From Chondrus crispus (taxonomy: Eukaryota > Rhodophyta > Florideophyceae > Gigartinales > Gigartinaceae): 64,000 bases of DNA. Below the pieces are notes generated by a model. It searched no databases. It was not told the origin of the DNA and saw nothing but the letters and a program-made list of their open reading frames with translations. Location: positions 62,001 through 126,000 of the forward strand of contig NW_005179007.1 in the NCBI RefSeq assembly GCF_000350225.1, in the 5' to 3' direction. The translations under genes were made by a program, and so were the position numbers. Positions 54,515 to 62,583 of the stretch are shown one piece after another; within the stretch, counting starts at the first letter, position 1; the number at the start of each line of letters is the position of its first letter.

Positions 54515-56263
54515 TGGTTCCCGGGTGCCGATACCCGCCTTCGCGAGGGGCGAAACGGACGCCCCCACCCGATCGGTTCGGGTCACCTCGCCGCGGGCCT
54601 CGGTCCCCCCGCGTAGACTGCTGGATGAGATTGCGCATCCCTGGACGCGTCTCCATCTGATAGCGGTAGTTCCTGTACGCCGTGAACTGACGTTGTTCAG
54701 GCGACAGGAACGGGCACGCGTACATAGCGTGGCCGTACGTCCGGCACAGCCAGCAAACGTACGCGCTGCCATCCGTCGACGCGAATGTCGCTGCGTGTCG
54801 TGCCTCCTCGTCGGTGAGTCGAGGCACGTAAGGCGGCACGCGATCCCCTTCTCGACGAGAGATATCCAGCTCTGCTATGTTGTGGTTCGGACCACGCGTG
54901 GCTTTCGGCGTGCGCGCGAACGCCGTCGCGTAGCTTCCGGTCGATCCCGTGGAAGCTGGCGTTGGAGGTCGGCCTCCTGCGCGGTCGAATCCTTGCGTAA
55001 TGAGGACAGGGTCGGCCTGCCACCCATCTTCTCCAATGTGGAGGGCGGTCGCCGGCGAACTTGTTCCATGCGACCTCGGCGTTCGGACTCCCTTCGGTGG
55101 CGGCTTCGGATCCGGCAGGGGCAAACCGCGACGAGCGCGAAAGGTTGTTCCCTCAGCCGTTGCGATACGACGAATCGTTGAGAGTTCGGTCTTCTGTTGT
55201 CCGGGCAACCTTTGCATCGTCTCTACCACTGCGGCCCGGGTCGCAGTGGACAACCCGCGCACGAAGTAGTGCGCGAGGGCTTGTTCTGAGAACACGGCCG
55301 TGCATCCGAACGCGGCGGATTCCAGCCGGTCCGCGAACGTGTTCTCTGTTTCGTGAGAAAGCTGTCGCGCCGACGCGACAGCATCAAACGCTTCCCCTAA
55401 TACGTCGTCGGCTAGGTAGCGTTTGATAAATTGGTTGACGAGACCAGGCCAGCTCGTATCGTCGTGGAGCTGGCCGGCGCGGAGGCCGCGCCTGGTGTAA
55501 CTCGTATACAACCGCTCTGCGTCTCGCTCGAGGAAGTGAGCGAAGACACGGACTGCCACACCTTCGGTCAGGCGCTGGGCATTGAAGGTTATCCGGATAT
55601 CCTTCAGGAACGGGAGCAACTGAATCGCGTCAGTACCGTCGAAGCTCTTCATCGTGGGGCGGAGCCCACGGCAGCGTTGGACGTACTTGGCGATCCGTCC
55701 CGCGTCACCCGAGGTAACGAGCCTCGAGGTGTTGTCCAACCGATACATCCGGTAGTTTGCGACGGCGCTGAACTCCTGTATCATGGTGTGGACGGGCTCG
55801 ACCCCAGGTTCGGCGGGACCCAACGTTCCGAACGGAGTGACGGCCAGTTTTCGGACATCGACGGGGTCGGGATGCGCAATAAGATCCGCCGGCTGGTAGC
55901 CGCCCCAGCGAGGATCGAAGGGGAGAATCGGTTCCCCTGATCCGCGGGCGACTCCTCCACGGCCCTGGTCGAGTTCGGTCGGTACCCGTCATGACTGCCG
56001 CATGCTTCCGGGGACATGCGGCAGGGCTTGATTCTCGGACGCGAACTTCGCGTCCGCCGTCGGCTTGATGTCTTCTGCCCTTCGGCTGGTGACGGCACCA
56101 GCCGGGGGCCACTCTTGCGATCCAGACGCGACCGGAGGAACAGTGGCATCGGGCCTACTCGAGGAGGCTCCGGGCGGCCTCTCGGCCGAGGTCTGTTCCA
56201 TCTCACGGGCATGGCGGCGCGTTGAGTTAAGTTCCGCCGCCATGTGCGCGAACGCTCCCATCT

Positions 56264-56856
56264 TGTGGTATAACTACCTTCGTCCCGACCACTCGGAACG
56301 AGGGGGGTTAGAGGTAAGGGAGCGCGCGCCGCTGGGTAACCCACGCGAGCGCAAACCGTACGGAAGGACTCGAAAAGAGGGAAGGCTCACGTGGCCGGTG
56401 ACGCGCAGCCGGTCGGTGGTGTTAGATCCGGACGGCCGGTCATAGGTTAGAAGCCTGAGACTTAGAGGTAAAACCGGACGGAGTTAGCAAAAAGCCGTAA
56501 AGGGAAGGGAGGCGAGTCTGCCTCCGTTTACTGGAACGGGGCAGGTACCCCCGGTCTTAACCCCTAAGTGGGACGCCAGGACACCTGTCCCGCTACAGTA
56601 GCTGTTACATACTGTATACCAGCTACTGTACCAAATTGGCTAATTTGTGCCATTAACCACTAATTGCTAATTACTTACCGGATGGGTCGCACACGTGTGC
56701 CCGTGGCCACGACCGGCGCCAACGGTTGTGTCACGTGTACGCCGTGGAGGTACTACTGTGCTCGCAGAGGGCGCGTGCACGATTACTACAGTAGTAACCG
56801 CCCGTCTCGGCGGTTCTCATCTCCCACCGGGGGTCGCGGTGTGGAATTATTCCACA
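56264..56856 (+). repeat. Solo LTR in the giant gypsy gag (family TGTGGTATAA)
   Basis: 593 bp, from TGTGGTATAACTACC to GGAATTATTCCACA, with inverted ends TGTGG/CCACA and the exact 5-bp target duplication CATCT (56,259-56,263 and 56,857-56,861). Gypsy 1 has the empty site at 14.89 kb. It is of the same family as the solo LTR at 30,248-30,824. Confidence 0.92.
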
Positions 56857-57359
56857 CATCTGTTCGGCAGATGGGAAGGGTTGCGGGTCTCGTCGAACCC
56901 CGGAGTTTGCACTCGCGGGTCAACCCGCAACCTCTACGGCGGGGAATCAATGCGCCCGTCCTCGACCAGCACCACACGGGCGTGTAGCTGGTCGACGAGT
57001 GCGCGCAGGTTCTCTAAGGACTGAGTTACGCGCTCGAACCTTCCTTCGCGGAGGGAGCGCAACTCTTCCATACAGAGGGCGTAGACGCTGTCGGAGACGT
57101 CGATACGGAGAGATGTCCGGACATCCCCGATGTACTCGGCGATGCGATCGTACATCGCGCGAGCGCGTCCTTCGGAGAGATCGGGCGACGGTTCGCGGTC
57201 ACGAGGACCTGCGTCGCCGTCGCCCACTTGGACGGGTAGCGCGGCCTCTCGCACATCTGCAGGCTCGGATCGGATCGAGGTCTGGTACTCGGCGCTCATC
57301 TCAACGCGTACGGACGAGGAGGTAAAGGACGAGCTTCTCGGCGTGATCTTGAAGGTCTT

Positions 57360-57375
57360 CTAGGTCGGGAGACCA
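57360..57375 (-). other. Giant gypsy primer-binding site
   Basis: TGGTCTCCCGACCTAG on the minus strand, one base inside the LTR. It is identical to the primer sites of gypsy 1 and of the third gypsy element. Confidence 0.8.
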
Positions 57376-57376
57376 G

Positions 57377-57998
57377 TGTCGCATAAACACCCCACACGCG
57401 GCGGAGGGGTGTTCGCGATGTTCGGCGGAAGACCCCGGATCGGCGTACCGAGGGTCTTGAACCAACCAACGCCACCGGAAGCGGGCCGGTAGCGAGTGGT
57501 AGAGCGTGGTCGGCGGGGACGCGCGCGTAGGCGAGTGGATCGACGCCTCGACGCCCTGGAGCAGTACCGGTTGACGATCCGGTACTGACGGGCGGAGGCG
57601 GATCGCAGCTCGCCGCGGCGTGGCGCGCGTCCACTACCCACTCGGTAGTAACTACTCGCAGAACGGCGGTGTGAGTAGAGTAAGCTGGGTGGTCGAACGT
57701 CGGTGGAGGGTTGCCTGTCCTCGGTTCGCTCCGCCGGCGGTCGCTCCCTATATTTATTGTACAAGTTAATTAACCGTCTACAGTACAGCACGGTCGGTAC
57801 TGTAGTCGGCTTACTGTAGACAGTGCGGGCCGGCCCGCACTGTAACGCTGCCAGCCGTCGGGGCTGACAACGCACGTGTGCTACACGTGTTGGTGCGCGC
57901 GCGCTGTAAGGTATGCGCTCGCAGGCTGGAAGGTCCTTACCTTACAGCGTTAGATCTAATTCTAAATCTAATATAACGACGTCGGTAGTTATGCTACA
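57377..57998 (-). repeat. 5' LTR of the giant gypsy
   Basis: 622 bp, on the plus strand TGTCGCATAAACACC ... GTAGTTATGCTACA. It is the partner of the LTR at 31,541-32,760 and is followed by the CCAAA target duplication. It contains the 24-bp palindrome at 57,820-57,843. Confidence 0.92.
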
Positions 57999-59192
57999 CC
58001 AAATAGGCCTTCCACTGCGTCTCTGCGGCCACGGCTTCACCCCACTGTGCCCATTTCTTCACGCCGCCTATGCCGCAAGCCTCATCGAGGCGGCCCCCAA
58101 CCGCCTTCATGGCCCGACACACCCCTCAATTATCGATTACCGCTCCATGGCCCGCGAGCATATTGCTCATTTAATTGGTGCACTTGGCACGACGGATCAG
58201 CCCAGAAGTGCACACTGCAAGCACGGATCCCTTGGTATGTTTGAACCAGAAGCCCTCTGGAAACGACCTGAACTCCCACACAAAATTTTATTTCAGGCTC
58301 TCCATGAGGCTTCCGCCAATGTGTACTGGGAAAAACCGCATGGGACTGCTTCCCTCGCCCCTCTCATCACAGCTCGATGTCAGTCCGCCGTCGTGCGCGC
58401 TACAACTCCCTTTGCGCTCCCGGTTCCGCTGCCTTCCTATGCGCTCATCCTGCACTTTCCTCTCGCGTCTCTACTACTATGTGGTCCTCCATGCTTCGTC
58501 GCCATCTTGACTCACCTGTTTATGAGGAATCTATCACGCCGCCAATTTGCTCTCACTGTGGCCGCCCCATGGATTCCCGTGGCGATCACGCATCGATATG
58601 CAAGCATGAATTTGGGGTTGTGCACCGTCATAACGCTGTGCGAAACTCCCTCGCGCGCTATGCTTTCCGCGCGGCTGGCCTGAGATACGACCTGGAAGTT
58701 CCGTTTCTGATCCCTGGCACCACCCCTCGCCCAGCTAACATCTTGGTACAACCTGCTCCGCCTCCCGCCGGATCCCAGCCTAACCGTCCCACAGCGTATG
58801 ACCTCACTGTACGCAGTCCCTTCCGCGCTAGCGCCCTTGTCCTCGCTGCTCAGCGCATCGCAGGGGAGATCGCGGACGTTGACAAGCTTCGTGCTCACGC
58901 TCGAGCTATCCGCGCTGCACTGCATCTGGAGGGCAACGCTGACCTCCCTCTCCTTGATTGGAAATTGGTCCCTCTTGCATTTGACACTCTTGGCGCCCCA
59001 AGTGCCCGCACCACATCCGTACTTGACTCTCTTGCTCGTCAGATCGCGACTCGCACTGGAACTTTATTTGGAACTGCCAAGTCCCGTCTCTCCCAGCGCC
59101 TTAGCTACACGATATGGTCCAGCATAGCCTCGGCTACCATTGCCCGTAAGCCATATCACGGCTCAGCCCTATCATGTCCCACCCAAATGTGA
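57999..59192 (+). pseudogene. LINE-like C-terminal region (right piece)
   Basis: Continues the frame broken at 31,540: NQIGLPLRLCGHGFTPLCPF, a block usually seen downstream of a non-LTR RT domain. After a frameshift near 58.38 kb the frame ending at 59,192 gives RARYNSLCAPGSAAFL, a zinc motif CSHCGRPMDSRGDHASIC, RHNAVRNSLARYAFRAAGL and RPANILV with YDLTVRSPF. These last blocks resemble the restriction-like endonuclease region at the end of some site-specific or algal LINEs. The upstream RT is absent. An A-rich stretch (GAAAAATAAAGG) follows at about 59,245. Confidence 0.6.
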
Positions 59193-59269
59193 TTCTTTAG
59201 CGCCCGTCCTGTGGTATAGCATCGGCTCCCCTGAAAGCTAGAAAAATAAAGGATCCAACCAATGACGCC

Positions 59270-59506
59270 ATGGGTGTTTTGGAGACGGTTCAGGTGGGGC
59301 AAAATCCGCCTGAAATGCAATCATGTGATGAAGATGAAAGCGCAGAAAATGCAATAGAGAGAAAGACTATATCCCATGTCGTCGAGATCGCGAAATTATT
59401 TGGAGAGCTGGAACTTTTGGCGACTGAGTGCCAAGTTCCAGACTCTCTATCATCGGGCTCCGAAAACATGAACCACGTCGTAATTGTGAACCTAATTCAT
59501 CGTTAA
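59270..59506 (+). CDS. Small hypothetical ORF
   Basis: 78 codons starting MGVLETVQVGQNPPEM, with an acidic stretch (CDEDESAENAIE) and a helix-forming part (HVVEIAKLFGELELLATECQ). It could be a transposon or host fragment between the LINE piece and the pogo-type gene. No family recognised. Confidence 0.2.
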   Translation: MGVLETVQVGQNPPEMQSCDEDESAENAIERKTISHVVEIAKLFGELELLATECQVPDSLSSGSENMNHVVIVNLIHR

Positions 59507-59730
59507 TTGGGCGACAAAAACTGCTTGCTGTCAGCCCTACATGTGGTTCTATTCGTCTACTGCAGAATCGGCTCTTTATATTTAAATACAAATCAGCTAA
59601 CGAGTTTACGCGCGCTTTTTCCCATAGAAACACATCCCTTCCCATTGCTCCGACCGACTTTAACATTCCACACGCCTTGCCCTAACGCTCGAGATTTGTC
59701 TTGTGCCTTTCCCCCATCGGCGGCTAACGG

Positions 59731-61430
59731 ATGGTATCGAAACGCGTTTGCGCCCCTCCGGGGCACAAGGGAGTGAACTCTGTTCCAGTCCAACAAGCTC
59801 TCGCCCACTACCGCAATTCGCAACTCTCAATAAGAAAGTGCGCAACGATGCACCACGTTCCCTACTCTATCCTGCGTCGCGCTGCACAGCCGAAACAATC
59901 TGCAGCAACCCCACAAGGGCGCCCACCTGTGTTATCCGCCTCAGAAGAAGCGTTTATTGTGGATGCCGCGCTAGACTTTTCGCAAAAAGGCACACCTTTG
60001 TCACGAGAATGCTTGAAGTCTCTTGTTGCTACTTTTGTACAATCCCTCCCTCCGCAGCGACAAAAAAGGATACCATTTAAAAATGGAAAGCCTGGGAATG
60101 GCTATTTGCACAGATTCTTTGCACGGCACTCCAGGCTAACACTCAAGCGCAGGTCAAGTCTAGAAAAAGCGCGTCAATTAGCGATGTCGCCATCAAACTT
60201 GGCATCACATTTCGTGCGTCTCGCACAAGTGTACAAGGAGTTTAAGATAACGTCGGCTGAACAAATTTTTAACATTGACGAAAGCGGCTTTTCCACGCGT
60301 ATAGCCGCACGCGCGCGAAGCAAGGCTGTGTTTGACGCAAGTGGGAAAAGTAACTCAACCGAATTGAAGTGGTCTGGCAATGCTTGGCATGTCACCATTA
60401 TGCCAGTTGTGTCTGGAGACCGGCGGGCTTGGAGCCCACTTACAGTGCTGCCTGGCAAAAAAACCAAATACCGCATTCGCTCTGACGGAACGAGAGAAAC
60501 TCCTGCTAGCTTTCTCCCTCCCAATTCTTATTGCGTGTACCGGGAGAAGGCTGGTGTGGACTCCGAAATCTTCTATCAGTGGACATTAAAGTTTCTGGAG
60601 GAGACCAAAATACTGCGTGAGAAACACCGCCACATTGTTCTCACAATGGATAGTTACGGTGCCCATTGCACGTACAGGTCTCTTAACGCCCTTAAGAACG
60701 GCCGTGTTGTTGTCATCTGTCTGACCGCCCACACAAGTCACAGGACTCAAATGCTCGATTATGCGGTTTTTCGCCATTCAAGACGTCGTTTCGAAACCTG
60801 TTGAACAGTAGAGCGTATTCCGTTGCGGGAAAAACGAATGACATCTACACACTCTGCGAAATACTGACACGGGCGTACTACGAGTCCGTCCGTCCGGACA
60901 ATATCATAAGCGGTTTCGATGCATGCGGTGTGTGGAAAAGAGGACATGGGGGAGCTAATGCTGGTGTGATCCGGCAGACTGATATCACCAATTTTGAGAG
61001 GGATGAAGACCAGACAGCAGCATTCGACACATACAAGGATCTTGTCAAAGCATTCACACATTCCCGAAATATGCTGCGCAGTGACAGCAGTGTCATTGAA
61101 AGCGGTACTTTGATAACGAGATCAGGAGCTTTATTGACAAGGGATGATGTGCTCAAGGTGCTTGAAGAGCGTTCTTTGCAGCGCCAAGAAGCAGCGTTGC
61201 AGCGTGAGGTGCGGGCGGCCGAAGCAGCCGCAAAAAGAGCACAGAAAGAGCGGGAGTTGGAGGAGAAGCGTCAGCAAAGGGTGGAGGAGGAGGCAAGAAA
61301 AGAGCAACACCGCATCTGGCTTGCTCAAATGCCTGCTCGAGCGGAGCGTCTGAAAGCTAACCGGTCCCAGCGTCGGGCCCAGCGCCGGGCTGCTGCGAGG
61401 CTAAAAAGCAGCTATTCAGGCAGCGAATAA
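59731..61430 (+). pseudogene. Pogo-type DDE transposase with one frameshift
   Basis: The first frame (59,731-60,804) encodes a Psq-like helix-turn-helix (about 15-50), a CENP-B type DNA-binding domain (about 63-148; GRPPVLSASEEAFIVDAALD, GNGYLHRFFARHS) and a DDE_1 nuclease domain with D183 (FNIDESGFS), D307 (LTMDSYGAHC) and D343 (QMLDYAVF). The spacing between the last two is DD35D. Just after D343 the frame shifts by one base at a run of five T (about 60,768-60,774), and the C-terminal part continues to 61,430 with a long charged coiled coil (EAAAKRAQKERELEEKRQQR). Terminal inverted repeats were not found, so the element's borders are open. The long intact frame suggests a young copy. Confidence 0.8.
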
Positions 61431-61536
61431 CCTGTGCAACCAAGTCACTGATCAATTATGAATAAAATTCGTGGGGCGAAAATTGTGGTATCACAGCCCA
61501 GATTTGTAATTTGTACAGCACCCGCCGCCGCGGGTG

Positions 61537-61700
61537 TCTTACAGGCGGACGGACTACACGTGTGCATTACACGCGCACGCACACGCTCACACGGGCATTA
61601 CAGGCGAACGCCTACACGTGTGCCTTACAGGCGGACGGACTACACGTGGGCATTACAGGCCGATGGACTACACGGGTGCCTTACAGGCGGAAGATCTACT
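61537..61700 (+). repeat. Minisatellite of about 28-30 bp
   Basis: Units of the form TTACAGGCGGACGGACTACA followed by CGTGTGC repeat about six times with variation between about 61,537 and 61,700. It lies next to or inside the left part of the third gypsy LTR. Confidence 0.8.
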
Positions 61701-61904
61701 GTATACATTACAGCCCGGAGGTTGTATATGACAAGGTACAGTAGTAATGGCACAGTACAGTGCATTACATAATAGAGTACAGTAGTACAGTAGGACGGAC
61801 AATGTCCAAGACCCCGCGACCTCGCTTATTTAAGCGACGGCGCCGGGCAATGACAGTAAACAGTCAAGGATCTTTTGGGAACGGATTTCCTTCGACGGTG
61901 CGAC

Positions 61905-62230
61905 ACCGCGGGTCAAGACAAGCCTCTGACTTAGGCGACATTCAGCATCTGTCTTGCGACGTTTCCCTGGCTTCTATTGCCTTTACCTTACCTTTTCCAT
62001 TCCTCCGTCTTTGCGACTACGCGGGTTAAGACTAGCCTCTAACCTCGGCGTGTTACTGTCGCTCGACGTTCCAATTGTTTTCCTTTTTACTCTGTCGTTG
62101 CGACCACGCGGGCTAAGACTGGCCTCTAGCCTGGGCGTATTACTGTCGCACGACCTATTTCTCTCTCCCTGCATTGTGACGATTGTCAAGTCGCGGGCTA
62201 CGACAAGCCTCTGGCCTTGGCGGCACTATT
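61905..62230 (+). repeat. Four imperfect ~85-bp repeats in the third gypsy LTR
   Basis: The core CGCGGGTTAAGACTAGCCTC, followed by TAACCTCGGCG and ACTGTCGC, recurs at about 61,917, 62,018, 62,107 and 62,192, each preceded by TGCGAC-like sequence. Spacing is 85-101 bp. The repeats are diverged, so the array is not new. Confidence 0.75.
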
Positions 62231-62522
62231 GACATCTGTCCCGCTCGTTCCCTCTAGGAGTTTCCGCTACTCGGCGCTCCGCCCGTGTCTGACACTAGTC
62301 TTTAGGCTCGGGTTCACCCCTGTTTTGTGTGTTCTTGCACCACCCCTTCCAGTGCTGGTCCCATTCCGGGTCCGCACTTCGACCAGTACGTCGTGCTTTT
62401 ACAGTCGGCCGACGTACTTCCCCTTTGCTCTACCACAGTCCCGATCTACCGCGGGACACCCCAATTGGTTGTTACCTCTTCCTCGAGCTAGCTCATAGCT
62501 GGCGACCGCCACTATACTACAG

Positions 62523-62538
62523 TGGTCTCCCGACCTAG
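62523..62538 (+). other. Primer-binding site of the third gypsy
   Basis: TGGTCTCCCGACCTAG one base after the LTR end ACTACA, with the same 16 bases and the same spacer as gypsy 1 and the giant element, followed by AGAAGA as in gypsy 1. Confidence 0.8.
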
Positions 62539-62583
62539 AAGAGGCTGTTAACCAACTGCAATTACTTTCGCTGACAAGAAGAC

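Larger units (their letters stand above)
52915..57299 (-). pseudogene. Giant gypsy gag (split by two solo LTRs)
   Basis: Gag starts at 57,299 (MSAEYQTSIRSEPAD), about 60 bp inside the primer site, and ends at 52,915. It matches gypsy 1 gag along its length: N-terminal polar part, helical gag core (FDGTDAIQLLPFLKDIRITF, near 55.6 kb), zinc knuckle CWLCRTYGHAMYAC (near 54.7 kb) and Arg-rich tail. Two solo LTRs sit in it (56,264-56,856 and about 53,294-54,514). It is therefore not intact. Gag and pol lie in separate frames. Confidence 0.85.
31541..57998 (-). mobile_element. Giant Ty3/gypsy chromovirus with nested insertions
   Basis: One minus-strand element bounded by two LTRs (31,541-32,760 with a nested LTR; 57,377-57,998), both 622 bp after removing the nested part, and by the 5-bp target duplication CCAAA (31,536-31,540 and 57,999-58,003). 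Order from its 5' end: LTR, primer site, gag, protease-RT-RNase H-integrase-chromodomain, polypurine tract, about 7.8 kb of extra DNA with antisense frames, a second polypurine tract, LTR. Nested in it are a CACTA transposon and three solo LTRs. Without these it is about 16.4 kb, far above the usual 5-7 kb of chromoviruses. The two LTRs differ at roughly 25 of 622 positions by eye (about 4%), so it is not recent. Fossil: gag and pol have a few breaks. Confidence 0.88.
61505..62521 (+). repeat. 5' LTR of a third gypsy element (left border uncertain)
   Basis: The right end ACTATACTACA at 62,521 is fixed by the primer site one base on. The LTR should start with TGTA: candidates are TGTAATTTG at 61,505 and TGTATATGAC at about 61,724. 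The region holds two sets of tandem repeats and a TATA-like CTTATTTAAG near 61,825. No second LTR is in view to settle the length. Confidence 0.5.

Noticed and set aside
31541-57998. Two separate gypsy elements, one at each end, rather than one unit
   Set aside because: Both LTRs are 622 bp net and alignable end to end, the outer flanks share CCAAA, and the LINE frame resumes across them; one insertion explains all three.
59193-59730. Search for the left inverted end of the pogo-type element of 59.7-61.4 kb
   Set aside because: No sequence here matched the complement of the 61.43-61.52 kb region well enough to name element ends.
61724-61803. TGTATATGAC or TGTCCAAGAC as the certain start of the third gypsy LTR
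   Set aside because: Without a second LTR or a target duplication the choice cannot be settled, so only an approximate start is given.
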